From: Eubacterium sp.
GTDB lineage: Bacteria > Bacillota > Clostridia > Lachnospirales > Lachnospiraceae
Length of the DNA: 14,929 bases
Direction: 5' to 3'
Assembly (NCBI GenBank): GCA_024697885.1
Contig: JAILSA010000091.1
Location: forward strand, 1-14,929
The notes beneath the pieces were generated by a model, which saw nothing but the letters and a program-made list of their open reading frames with translations, ran no database searches and had not been told where the DNA came from. This document shows, piece by piece, positions 5,838-12,573 of the stretch. How positions within the stretch are numbered: the stretch's first letter is position 1; each line of letters begins with the position of its first letter. Made by a program: the position numbers and the translations under genes.

Positions 5838-5866
5838 TTGATTTTCAAAAACATCACTGTTATAAT
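5838..5866 (+). promoter_or_regulatory. Sigma-A type promoter of the recombinase gene
   Basis: TTGATT (5838-5843), a 17-base spacer and TATAAT (5861-5866) give a near-consensus vegetative promoter. Transcription would start around 5873, about 40 bases before the GTG start. Confidence 0.75.
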
Positions 5867-5877
5867 AACCATAGAGA

Positions 5878-5894
5878 GTTACCGATAGGGTAAC
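5878..5894. promoter_or_regulatory. Short inverted repeat between promoter and recombinase start
   Basis: GTTACC and GGTAAC flank the 5-base spacer GATAG. It lies at the predicted transcript start, ahead of the GGAGG site. It could be an operator for the recombinase promoter or part of an attachment site, since serine recombinase crossover sites are imperfect palindromes often located at the recombinase gene end of the element. Confidence 0.35.
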
Positions 5895-5914
5895 AAAATG
5901 TTGGAGGTGATAAA

Positions 5915-7816
5915 GTGGAAGTCGAGTTAATTAAGGCGAGTCCTTTATTTAACAATGACTCAAGTGTGAGAAAAGAAAGAATGAGAGTAGCAGCTTATTG
6001 TAGAGTTAGTACGGATGAAGAAGAACAGCTGAAAAGCTATGATTCTATGGTCCAGTATTATACTGACTTAATCAAAAAAAATTCTGAATGGGTTTTTGCC
6101 GGTGTCTATGCAGACAAAGCAACTACCGGAACTAAGGTTCTTAATAGGGAAGAATTTCAAAAGCTGATTAATGATTGTATGGTAGGTAGAATAGATATGG
6201 TCTTAGCTAAGAGCTTATCAAGATTTGCTAGAAATACATTAGATACTCTCAAATATGTAAGGATGTTAAAAGAAAAAGGAATAGCTGTTTATTTTGAAGT
6301 TGAAAAAATCAACACTTTAAAAGATGGCGAATTTCTAATGACAATCCTAAGTTCTGTTGCACAGCAGGAAGTAGAAAACACTTCCGCTTATGTTAAGAAA
6401 GGACTGAAAATGAAAATGAAGCGAGGCGAAATGGTTGGCTTCCAAGGTTGTACCGGATATAAATACGATCCGGTAACTAAAACAATTTCTGTGGATGAAG
6501 ATGGAGCTGAAATAGTTCGCTACATATTTGATAGATATGTAGCAGGAGCAGGCAGCACAGTAATAGCCAGGGAATTAAATCAAATGGGTTTAACCACAAT
6601 CCGAGGAAATCCTTGGTCTAACTCATCCGTAATTGGTGTAGTAAAAAATGAAAAGTACACTGGAGACTTATTAATGGGTAAAACCTTCACGGTGGATCCC
6701 CTCTCTAAGAGAAGATTAGAAAATCGTGGAGAAGAAGATAAGTATCTCATTAAAAACCACCATGAAGCAATCATAACTAAAGAAAAGTTTGAAGAAGCTC
6801 AGGCTATGCTTAGCAAGAGAAATGGCAACCGAAAAAAAGGTGTAGTTTTAGGACATAGACAAAAATACAGTCGGCAATATGCTTTTAGCTGTATGATAAA
6901 ATGTGCCTTTTGTGGAGCTAATCTTACCAGAAGAACCTGGCACACATCATCCAAGTATAAAAAAATAACTTGGCAATGTGTAGAATCTTCCAAAAAAGGA
7001 AGACGGTTTTGTCCTGATAGTAAAGCGGTTCCAGAGAGTATTATAGAAGAAGCTTTTGTAGAATCATATAGATTACTTTGTTCAGACAATAAGTCGGTCT
7101 TAGATGATTTTTTAAAGAAAGTAGAATCAGCTCTTAACAGCTCGGACATTTCTTTAGAACTTGAAAAACTAAAAAAATCGGAAAGTAGAATCCTCCAAAA
7201 AAGGAAAAAACTTCTGGATGGCTTTTTAGAAAATGCTATCGATAAAGAGACTTTTAAAGAAGAGGATTATCAATTAAAAATAAAGCTTTCCAAGTTAGAA
7301 GAAAAAATCGATAAATGCTGCGATAACGCAAATGTTGAATCTGATACAAAAAAGCGTATTGAAGATTTTAGAAAGTTATTATCAAAAAATGAAATAATGA
7401 CAGAATTTGATAGAGCAATATTTGAAAGTATTGTAGAGGAAGTTATCGTTGGCGGTTACGATGAAGAAGGTAACAAAGATCCTTACCGGATCACTTTTAT
7501 ATACAAAACCGGATTTACAGACTCAATTAATAAATCCAAAACAAGATATAAGCAGCTTCCAGAAGGAAAGAGCGGTAGTTTGTACTCCTATAAAAAAGAC
7601 GAGTCAAACACTATGTTATCCTACAATAGTGACAACACATGTGGAGACGATTGTAGGACTACAAAGAGTAAATTTGTAACAATCCTTGAATTTACGCACT
7701 TTGTTGATTATAACTCTTTTATAAAAATAAGTGAAAATCACAAAGAGAAGATAGGAATTAATAAATTTACTGTAGTAGTTGCTTTTAAACTGGAGACTGG
7801 GGACACAAACATTTAG
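5915..7816 (+). CDS. Large serine recombinase (site-specific integrase/transposase)
   Basis: This 633-residue protein begins at GTG, seven bases after GGAGG. Domains in order: resolvase catalytic domain, about 24-170, with Ser32 in YCRVSTDEEE and the active-site stretch KSLSRFARN; the 'recombinase' DNA-binding domain, about 190-300 (GCTGYKYD... IARELNQMG... NPWSNSSVIGVVKNEKYTGD); a zinc ribbon with Cys330/Cys333 and Cys355/Cys366; a coiled coil, about 405-470; and a C-terminal tail. This is the TnpX/TndX-like family that excises and inserts conjugative or mobilisable elements. It has its own promoter and a terminator behind it. It is the likely integrase of the element carrying the maintenance operon to the right, though it could belong to a separate element. 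Confidence 0.92.
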   Translation: MEVELIKASPLFNNDSSVRKERMRVAAYCRVSTDEEEQLKSYDSMVQYYTDLIKKNSEWVFAGVYADKATTGTKVLNREEFQKLINDCMVGRIDMVLAKSLSRFARNTLDTLKYVRMLKEKGIAVYFEVEKINTLKDGEFLMTILSSVAQQEVENTSAYVKKGLKMKMKRGEMVGFQGCTGYKYDPVTKTISVDEDGAEIVRYIFDRYVAGAGSTVIARELNQMGLTTIRGNPWSNSSVIGVVKNEKYTGDLLMGKTFTVDPLSKRRLENRGEEDKYLIKNHHEAIITKEKFEEAQAMLSKRNGNRKKGVVLGHRQKYSRQYAFSCMIKCAFCGANLTRRTWHTSSKYKKITWQCVESSKKGRRFCPDSKAVPESIIEEAFVESYRLLCSDNKSVLDDFLKKVESALNSSDISLELEKLKKSESRILQKRKKLLDGFLENAIDKETFKEEDYQLKIKLSKLEEKIDKCCDNANVESDTKKRIEDFRKLLSKNEIMTEFDRAIFESIVEEVIVGGYDEEGNKDPYRITFIYKTGFTDSINKSKTRYKQLPEGKSGSLYSYKKDESNTMLSYNSDNTCGDDCRTTKSKFVTILEFTHFVDYNSFIKISENHKEKIGINKFTVVVAFKLETGDTNI

Positions 7817-7856
7817 TATATAGAAGTGAATAAGGAACCAAGAATTTTGGTAATAC

Positions 7857-7891
7857 AAAGGATGCTTATGTTACATAAGTATCCTTTTTTT
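7857..7891 (+). terminator. Rho-independent terminator of the recombinase gene
   Basis: AAAGGATGCTTATG and CATAAGTATCCTTT form a 14-bp stem with one G-T wobble and a TTA loop, followed by a T-run (7 T's in all). It stands about 40 bases after the recombinase stop. Confidence 0.85.
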
Positions 7892-7927
7892 ACGGTTGAA
7901 ACACCTCAAGAAATATAAACCAGTGCG

Positions 7928-7941
7928 TTGCATATTGCATA
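7928..7941 (+). repeat. Tandem 7-mer TTGCATA x2
   Basis: Two perfect adjacent copies of TTGCATA lie in the 150-base gap before the par/rep operon. They may be part of a promoter or a protein-binding site. I could not place a consensus promoter on them. Confidence 0.3.
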
Positions 7942-7979
7942 TTTTTACATCACAAATAACTTATTGTAAGCCAGCAACA

Positions 7980-8002
7980 CTCGCCTACTGAATGTAGGCG
8001 AG
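7980..8002 (+). promoter_or_regulatory. Perfect hairpin before the maintenance operon
   Basis: CTCGCCTAC and GTAGGCGAG form a perfect 9-bp GC-rich stem around TGAAT, ending just before the AAAGGAG binding site of the first operon gene. No T-run follows, so it is not a terminator. It could be an mRNA-stabilising 5' hairpin, a ParB or regulator site, or a translational control element. Confidence 0.5.
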
Positions 8003-8018
8003 AGAAAGGAGAAGCTGA

Positions 8019-8249
8019 ATGAAAGATGAAGTACTAAAGGTTCGGCTCCAGGGTTCACCGGAAATATTAAAGATTCGGCTCCAAGGATTACCAAGCACGA
8101 TTAAGTGGTTTTTGAAGGTTTTAGAAAAGGATACCAGATTCGACATGGTAGATACATCTAGTATGTATCAAATTAAAACATCTAACAAGTACAAAAGATG
8201 TTATACCAACATCATCAGGAAGCAGACAAGCACTGTTTCCAAAAAATAA
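8019..8249 (+). CDS. DUF3970-like small protein with internal duplication
   Basis: This 76-residue protein starts at ATG behind AAAGGAG. The N-terminal KVRLQGSP and later a Tyr/Lys-rich stretch (YQIKTSNKYKRCYTNIIR) resemble DUF3970-type proteins found at the head of par/rep operons in Clostridial elements. The beta-strand motif is present twice, VRLQGSP (residues 8-14) and IRLQGLP (19-25), and the DNA shows TTCGGCTCCA at both 8041 and 8074, exactly 33 bases (11 codons) apart. This looks like a recent in-frame duplication of the first strand. The gene lies 29 bases before parA and is probably the first gene of the operon. The function is unknown. Confidence 0.6.
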   Translation: MKDEVLKVRLQGSPEILKIRLQGLPSTIKWFLKVLEKDTRFDMVDTSSMYQIKTSNKYKRCYTNIIRKQTSTVSKK

Positions 8250-8278
8250 AAATACACATCGGAAAGAGAGGATTAGAA

Positions 8279-9058
8279 ATGAAAGTAATAGCGATTTCAA
8301 ATCAAAAAGGTGGTACAGCAAAGAGTACCACAGCCATTAATTTAGGAATTGGATTAGCAAGAGAAGGAAAGAAAGTTCTTCTAGTTGACTGCGATAGTCA
8401 AGGTTCTATGTCAGCAGGTCTCGGTGTAGCTGAACCGGATAGTTTAAACATTGCTCTCCCAACGGTAATTGAAAAACTTATTAATGATGAAGCTTTTGAC
8501 AAATATGAAGGAATTATCCATCATCCTGAGGGTGTAGATTTTATGCCTTGTAATATTTTATTATCTGCTTTAGAGCAAAGTTTGATTAATGTAATGAGAA
8601 GAGAATATGTTTTAAAAGAATATATTGATATGTTCAAGGATGAGTATGACTATGTGATTTTAGATTGTATGCCTAGCCTTGGCATGGTTACGGTCAATGC
8701 TTTGGCAGCTGCGGATTCAGTATTAATACCTTGTCAACCTGCTTACTATTCAATTAAGGGTTTACAGCAATTAATTATAACAATTAGTAAAGTAAGGAAA
8801 AATCTTAATCCTAATTTAAAAATCGAAGGTGTACTATTTACAATAATCGATGCCAGAACAAATTTCTCAAAAGAAATTATTCAGCTTCTTAAAGAAAGCT
8901 ATGGAAATGATATAAATTTCTTTGAATCAGGAATCCCTAAATCAGTAAGAGCAGAAGAAACCGCTGTGGAAGGAATTAGTATATATAAGCATAATCCAAC
9001 CGGCAAGGTGGCACTTGCCTATGAAAAACTAGTAAAGGAGGTTCTTGAAAATGAGTAG
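8279..9058 (+). CDS. parA: ParA-family partition ATPase
   Basis: I chose the ATG at 8279, six bases after AGAGGA; a longer in-frame start at 8198 overlaps the preceding gene and lacks a binding site. The 259-residue protein has the deviant Walker A of the ParA/MinD family (KGGTAKST, residues 10-17), the A' motif DCDSQG (37-42) and Walker B VILDC (Asp129). ParA ATPases move DNA segments over the nucleoid together with ParB bound to centromere sites. There is no long N-terminal DNA-binding extension, so it is the short type, as in Soj. The last eight bases overlap parB, so the two are translationally coupled. Confidence 0.92.
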   Translation: MKVIAISNQKGGTAKSTTAINLGIGLAREGKKVLLVDCDSQGSMSAGLGVAEPDSLNIALPTVIEKLINDEAFDKYEGIIHHPEGVDFMPCNILLSALEQSLINVMRREYVLKEYIDMFKDEYDYVILDCMPSLGMVTVNALAAADSVLIPCQPAYYSIKGLQQLIITISKVRKNLNPNLKIEGVLFTIIDARTNFSKEIIQLLKESYGNDINFFESGIPKSVRAEETAVEGISIYKHNPTGKVALAYEKLVKEVLENE

Positions 9059-10097
9059 TCTTTCAAACAAAATTTCTTTAAAGTACGATGGCTTATTTGG
9101 TGGAAGTGTAGAAGAAGATGAAATCAAAAATGCACAAGAAATAGCACTGGATGAGCTTCATGAATTTAAAAATCATCCATTTATTGTAAGAGATGATGAA
9201 AAGCTTCAGGAAATGATTGAAAGTATTAAGAAGGTAGGTATTCTTAATCCGGCAATAGCAAGAAAAGATCCAAATGGTGGCTACGAACTTATTTCTGGCC
9301 ATACCAGGAAGGAAGCTGCTAAGAGGGCCGGATTAGCAACAATGCCTGTAATTGTAAGAGATTATGATAATGATATGGCTACGATTGCTATGGTTGATTC
9401 TAACTTGCAAAGAGAAGAACTTTTGATTAGCGAAAAAGCCAAGGCCTATGCTATGAGGTATGAAGCTATAAAACACCAGGGTTCAAACCAAGGCTCCAGC
9501 TTACAAGCTATGAGTGAGGAAACTGGAGAAGGCTATAAAACTATCCAGCGTTTAATAAATTTATCATATTTATCAGATGATTTATTAAATCTCGTAGATC
9601 AAAAAAAACTTGGCATAACTCAAGGACTGGATCTTACTACTTTATCAAAAGAAGAACAAACTTTAGTTTATGCAGATATGATTGAAACCGATATCAAACC
9701 TTCCATGAAGCAAACGAAGAAAATTAAAGATTTAAGTGCAGAAGGAAAATTAGATGAGTATGTGATTCATGAAATATTATCAAAACCTATAGTTTCTCAG
9801 CAACCTAAACAATCCAAAAAAAATGAAAATACTTATGATGAAAAATCTATAGAAGCGGCTATAAAGCAAATATTTGAAAATACCGGTATTCTTTCTTACA
9901 ACGCTGAAAATGATAGATATGGTATTAAGATGGGAAATGAATGGATTAATACTGGTTTTCATTGTGGTGATCGTCTAAGAGCATTCATTAACGGATGTTG
10001 GGTTGATACTCGTATGGAGTATAGTCTTGAAAAAGAATGGTATCTGGTTGGAACTGAATTTATAGGAAATCTTGAAAATATTATAGTGAGAATTTAG
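9051..10097 (+). CDS. parB: ParB/Spo0J-family partition protein
   Basis: I chose the ATG at 9051, nine bases after AAAGGAGG, rather than the TTG two codons earlier. Of 348 residues, the N-terminal part has the ParB CTPase/nuclease-like domain: ALDELHEFKNHPF (32-44), IKKVGILNPAIARKD, and the box II variant GHTRKEAAKRAG (83-94), where chromosomal ParB usually has GERR. An HTH (about 155-180, MSEETGEGYKTIQRLINL) should bind parS sites. The C-terminal ~90 residues, with a run of Lys/Gln and a final domain containing WINTGFHCGDRLRAFING, are unlike Spo0J dimerisation tails and may be element-specific. No clear parS palindrome was found nearby. Confidence 0.9.
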   Translation: MSSLSNKISLKYDGLFGGSVEEDEIKNAQEIALDELHEFKNHPFIVRDDEKLQEMIESIKKVGILNPAIARKDPNGGYELISGHTRKEAAKRAGLATMPVIVRDYDNDMATIAMVDSNLQREELLISEKAKAYAMRYEAIKHQGSNQGSSLQAMSEETGEGYKTIQRLINLSYLSDDLLNLVDQKKLGITQGLDLTTLSKEEQTLVYADMIETDIKPSMKQTKKIKDLSAEGKLDEYVIHEILSKPIVSQQPKQSKKNENTYDEKSIEAAIKQIFENTGILSYNAENDRYGIKMGNEWINTGFHCGDRLRAFINGCWVDTRMEYSLEKEWYLVGTEFIGNLENIIVRI

Positions 10098-10110
10098 AGG
10101 GGGATAAAAG

Positions 10111-10560
10111 ATGCCAGATTTAAGAAGCTTATCATTCGGAGGCCGTGTTCTATTTATTAGGAACTTTAAAGGCCTATCACAATACGATGTAGGCCATGCA
10201 CTTGGTTTTTCCGAGCGCACCGCCTCACTAAGAATATCACAGTGGGAAACAGGATTTAGAAATCCTTCAAAAGAGACTGTTGCAGCCATGGCAAAAGTAT
10301 TAGATGTATCAGAAGATATGCTTAAAATATATGATAATTTAAATCCTAATGATTTTTTCTGTGAGCTTCTTTGGTTAGAGGAATTACTTCCAGGACTAGA
10401 ACTTTCGCTCCTGGAAGATTCCACCGATAATCAATTATTTTTGGATTTTATGAAAATATGGAAAAGGTTAAAAAACCAATTAAAAGTCGGAAGAATTACC
10501 AAAAAAGACTATATCAATTGGAAGTTGAATTACCGTTTACCAGAAAGTGAGGAGAAGTGA
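10111..10560 (+). CDS. XRE-family HTH regulator, 149 residues
   Basis: An HTH_3 domain fills residues 9-72: VLFIRNFKGLSQYDVGHALGF, then SERTASLRISQWETGFRNPS and an amphipathic helix (KETVAAMAKVLDVSEDML). This is the lambda Cro/C1-type fold. The C-terminal half is helical and acidic (FFCELLWLEELLPGLELSLLED), probably for dimerisation. It starts 13 bases after parB and its TGA shares a base with the ATG of repA. As the only classic operator-binding repressor in the operon, it is a candidate regulator of the operon or of the palindromes at 12517 and 13696. That link is inferred from position only. Confidence 0.82.
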   Translation: MPDLRSLSFGGRVLFIRNFKGLSQYDVGHALGFSERTASLRISQWETGFRNPSKETVAAMAKVLDVSEDMLKIYDNLNPNDFFCELLWLEELLPGLELSLLEDSTDNQLFLDFMKIWKRLKNQLKVGRITKKDYINWKLNYRLPESEEK

Positions 10561-11147
10561 TGGAAGGTTTAAGTTTGGACTACTTTTATGGCATGCAGGC
10601 AGAAATGTTTTCATTTATTAGAATTCCTAAAATCTTGATAAAAGATGGAAGATTTGAAAAAATGTCAAATGATGCAAAAATGCTTTTTGGACTGCTTCTA
10701 GATCGTATGAGCTTGTCAATGAAAAACCGATGGTTTGATGAAGAAGATAGGGTTTATATTATATATACAACGGATGAAATCATGGTTGACTTAAATATTG
10801 GCTCAGCTAAATGTGTTAAGCTTTTAAAGGAATTGGAAGCTTACAGTTTGATAGAAAGAAAAAAACAAGGTGTTCCAAAACCAGATATTATTTATGTTAA
10901 GAACTTTTCAATACTCGCTAATGATGGCCAGGAAATCCCTAAAGAAGCAGCTGCAAAAGTTAGAGGATGGAGACAAAAGAAAACAATAGATTCAGAAGAA
11001 AAAGAAGCTGAAAACAGCGAAGATTCAGGCGTGTTTTCAAAATCGAAACAAGCGTGTTTTGAAAATCGAAACACGGCCGTGTTTTCAAAATCGAAACAAG
11101 CGTGTTTTGAAAATCGAAACAAGCGTGTTTTCAAAATCAAAACCTAA
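10560..11147 (+). CDS. repA: RepA_N-type replication initiator, N-terminal part
   Basis: I chose the ATG at 10560, sharing one base with the upstream TGA, five bases after GAGGAG. Residues 15-120 match the winged-helix domain of RepA_N initiators: FSFIRIPKILIKDGRFEKMS, then AKMLFGLLLDRMSLSMKN, IIYTTDEIMVDLN, and VKLLKELEAYSLIERKKQG, ending DIIYVKNF. This domain binds origin iterons. After a charged linker the frame enters the repeat array at 11030 and reads VFSKSKQ / CFENRN repeats, then stops at TAA 11145-11147. Family members normally continue through such a linker into a C-terminal domain, which here lies in another frame. The product is therefore a truncated 195-residue form unless the frame is restored. 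Confidence 0.85.
   Translation: MEGLSLDYFYGMQAEMFSFIRIPKILIKDGRFEKMSNDAKMLFGLLLDRMSLSMKNRWFDEEDRVYIIYTTDEIMVDLNIGSAKCVKLLKELEAYSLIERKKQGVPKPDIIYVKNFSILANDGQEIPKEAAAKVRGWRQKKTIDSEEKEAENSEDSGVFSKSKQACFENRNTAVFSKSKQACFENRNKRVFKIKT
11030..11146 (+). repeat. Five 23/25-base iteron-like repeats inside repA
   Basis: Units start with CGTGTTTT at 11030, 11053, 11078, 11101 and 11124, so the spacings are 23, 25, 23 and 23. Each unit continues C/G-AAAATCGAAAC. Units alternate between C and G after the T-run. Unit boundaries are short palindromes (AAACAAGCGTGTTT). The boundary of the 25-base unit is a perfect 16-base palindrome at 11069-11084 (AAACACGGCCGTGTTT). In RepA_N plasmids the origin iterons lie inside the rep gene, so this is the likely replication origin. 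Confidence 0.8.
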
Positions 11148-11931
11148 TAATACTAATATTAATAATACTAATATTAATAATACTGATAATAATAATACTA
11201 ATAATATTAATACTAATTCTATATCTATCTCATCTAATCTATCTGGAGATGAGATGAGATTTGATGAGAATCAAAATCAAGGGGTATATTATGCATTAGA
11301 TTTTACAGAAGAGCTTCCTGAACCTATAGAATACAATATGACAGAATTGTTGAAGGAAAAGAATGGTATTCCTTACCAGTATGTACATCAGCCGGAGCAA
11401 ATGAAAGTTGCAATGCAAACCTTATTTGGATGGAACTATAGGTTGTTAAAAATTCAAGATCAGGATGATGGAATCAGACAAGAGGATAATTTCTATAAGC
11501 TATTTCTTAGAAACTTTATCTTTATAGCCACATCACAAGCTCCGATAAAGATTCACAGTGGTAAACAAACCATTACTTACAAAGACTTCATTGATGCACT
11601 AAATGTAATTTTCCATGAGGGAAAGGAAAATGTTCAAAAAAAATTCATGTTGCTAATTGACCGATGTATTTATCGTTATGAAAATTATTCCAAGAAAAAT
11701 GAGATTTCAAATCCTGATGCCCTTGCAAGGACAATTATTTGGAGCATCTTAATCAATTTTGAAGAGGACTGGAATGGTTGGTTTAATTATGATTATGATA
11801 AAAGCAGAGAACAAGGTATAGAATCTTCTAACCTCAAAAAAAGAACAAACAGTTTTATAAATTTCGAGCAAAGGGATTATTCAAAAGAGCAAATGAGTGA
11901 TTTGGAAAAGACCTTGTTAGGGATTAAATAA
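11059..11931 (+). CDS. RepA C-terminal part, displaced frame
   Basis: The frame beginning at TTG 11059 runs 290 codons to TAA at 11929-11931 and is +1 relative to the RepA N-terminal frame. Its first residues translate the repeat array (SVFSKSKP), then the NNTNI repeats, as RepA linkers do. A folded C-terminal domain follows (about residues 90-280: QPEQMKVAMQTLFGWNYR, LFLRNFIFIATSQ, DALARTIIWSILINFEEDWNGWF). I do not recognise the domain by name. The TTG has no ribosome binding site. An internal ATG at 11254 has GGAG five bases upstream and could start a separate 225-residue protein. Either this is the second half of a split RepA or an independently started protein. Confidence 0.6.
   Translation: MKIETRPCFQNRNKRVLKIETSVFSKSKPNNTNINNTNINNTDNNNTNNINTNSISISSNLSGDEMRFDENQNQGVYYALDFTEELPEPIEYNMTELLKEKNGIPYQYVHQPEQMKVAMQTLFGWNYRLLKIQDQDDGIRQEDNFYKLFLRNFIFIATSQAPIKIHSGKQTITYKDFIDALNVIFHEGKENVQKKFMLLIDRCIYRYENYSKKNEISNPDALARTIIWSILINFEEDWNGWFNYDYDKSREQGIESSNLKKRTNSFINFEQRDYSKEQMSDLEKTLLGIK
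11146..11220 (+). repeat. Five AT-rich 15-base tandem repeats, probable DNA unwinding element
   Basis: The unit AATAATACTAATATT occurs twice perfectly (11146, 11161) and three more times with substitutions (11176, 11191, 11206). In the downstream frame each unit encodes NNTNI/NNTDN-type pentapeptides. Only Cs and one G interrupt an otherwise A/T stretch. Lying directly after the iterons, it fits the AT-rich melting region of a plasmid origin. Confidence 0.65.
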
Positions 11932-11952
11932 TAACAAGAAAGGATGAAAATT

Positions 11953-12288
11953 ATGAACAAAATTATTTTGATGGGATATCTATCCAAGGATCCGGAGCTG
12001 CAGGTCAGCCAGGGAGAAAAAGAAACGAAGTTTGCGAGATTTGATATTGCTGTAAATCGAAGAAAGAATAAGAATGAAGCAGACTTTTTCCATTGCACGG
12101 CTTTTGGTAAAATGGCAGAATTTATCGAAAAATACTTCCATAAAGGTTCTAGGATGCTTGTATCTGGTAGAATGGAATCTAATGACTATACTAACAAAAA
12201 TGGAGAAAAGGTGTATGGATACCAGGTGTTAGTAGAAGAAGTAGAATTTGGTGAAAAGGCTTCCAAGGGTGATGGCAATGAGGAATAA
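11953..12288 (+). CDS. ssb: Single-stranded DNA-binding protein, short form
   Basis: I chose the ATG at 11953, with AGAAAGGA eight bases upstream; an earlier in-frame ATG (11944) overlaps that site. The 111-residue protein is an OB fold: NKIILMGYLSKDPEL, RFDIAVNRRKNKNEADFFHCTAFGKMAEFIEKYFHKGSRMLVSGRM and an edge strand KVYGYQVLVEEVEF. It protects single strands during plasmid or transfer replication. It stops right after the OB fold (KASKGDGNEE) and lacks the disordered tail and acidic DDDIPF-like tip that recruits host repair and replication proteins. Such short SSBs are seen on mobile elements. It overlaps the next gene by 11 bases. Confidence 0.88.
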   Translation: MNKIILMGYLSKDPELQVSQGEKETKFARFDIAVNRRKNKNEADFFHCTAFGKMAEFIEKYFHKGSRMLVSGRMESNDYTNKNGEKVYGYQVLVEEVEFGEKASKGDGNEE

Positions 12289-12511
12289 TGATATTAAGCA
12301 AGTAAAATTTACTCTTAATCTCCGCTACAAAGAAGATAGAGAGTTGTATGAGCTGCTAAAGAAAAAATCCAATATGGCTTCTTTTATCAAGCAAGCTCTG
12401 GCATTATATCAAGATTTGGTAATTGTACCAAAATCTGATTTAAAAAAAATGGAAGATAGAATCATTTCTGCAATAGAGGATAACATATCTTCCAAGGAAA
12501 CTAAAAATTAA
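12278..12511 (+). CDS. Ribbon-helix-helix-like plasmid protein, 77 residues
   Basis: The ATG at 12278 was chosen because AAGGGTG lies six bases upstream, inside the end of ssb. The sequence has a short beta strand (IKQVKFTLNLRY), a helix (EDRELYELLKKKS) and a second helix beginning with N-M-A-S-FIKQALALY, the pattern of Arc/CopG-like ribbon-helix-helix dimers that bind DNA with the strand. A charged C-terminal helix follows. Close relatives in Clostridial elements sit after ssb or rep genes and are thought to control copy number or partition genes; that role is inferred. It is the last gene of the operon, ending six bases before the palindrome at 12517-12531. Confidence 0.6.
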   Translation: MRNNDIKQVKFTLNLRYKEDRELYELLKKKSNMASFIKQALALYQDLVIVPKSDLKKMEDRIISAIEDNISSKETKN

Positions 12512-12516
12512 ACTTT

Positions 12517-12531
12517 TGGACAATTTGTCCA
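12517..12531. promoter_or_regulatory. Palindrome TGGACAATTTGTCCA, copy 1 of 2
   Basis: A perfect 7-1-7 palindrome (TGGACAA-T-TTGTCCA) lies between the maintenance operon and the CAP-protein gene. The same core, with 22 of 23 flanking bases conserved (12514-12536), recurs at 13693-13715 before the adhesin gene. It may be an operator, and the TTGGAC at its left could double as a -35 element. Confidence 0.7.
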
Positions 12532-12573
12532 GAAGTGAATAACCGGTGGGGTTCAGAAAGGAAGGGATTCAGC

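Noticed and set aside
6799-7149. Leftward 116-codon open frame
   Set aside because: It lies inside the recombinase gene, opposite strand, with no domain and no binding site.
7892-8018. Canonical parS site near parA/parB
   Set aside because: I found no TGTTTCACGTGAAACA-like palindrome. The hairpin at 7980-8002 is a single copy and unrelated in sequence.
9975-10424. Leftward 149-codon frame opposite the XRE gene
   Set aside because: Ser-rich reverse reading of the parB end and the HTH gene, no binding site.
11030-11146. CRISPR array
   Set aside because: The 23-base repeats are directly adjacent, with no unique spacers, and are read as protein linker and origin iterons.
11120-11147. Programmed -1 frameshift joining the RepA halves
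   Set aside because: The downstream frame is +1 relative to the first, so a -1 shift gives the wrong frame. A +1 shift on the AAAA run remains possible but has no supporting signal.
12517-12531. Terminator for the maintenance operon
   Set aside because: The palindrome has only a short stem with a one-base centre and no T-run, and the same sequence recurs before another gene, which fits an operator better.
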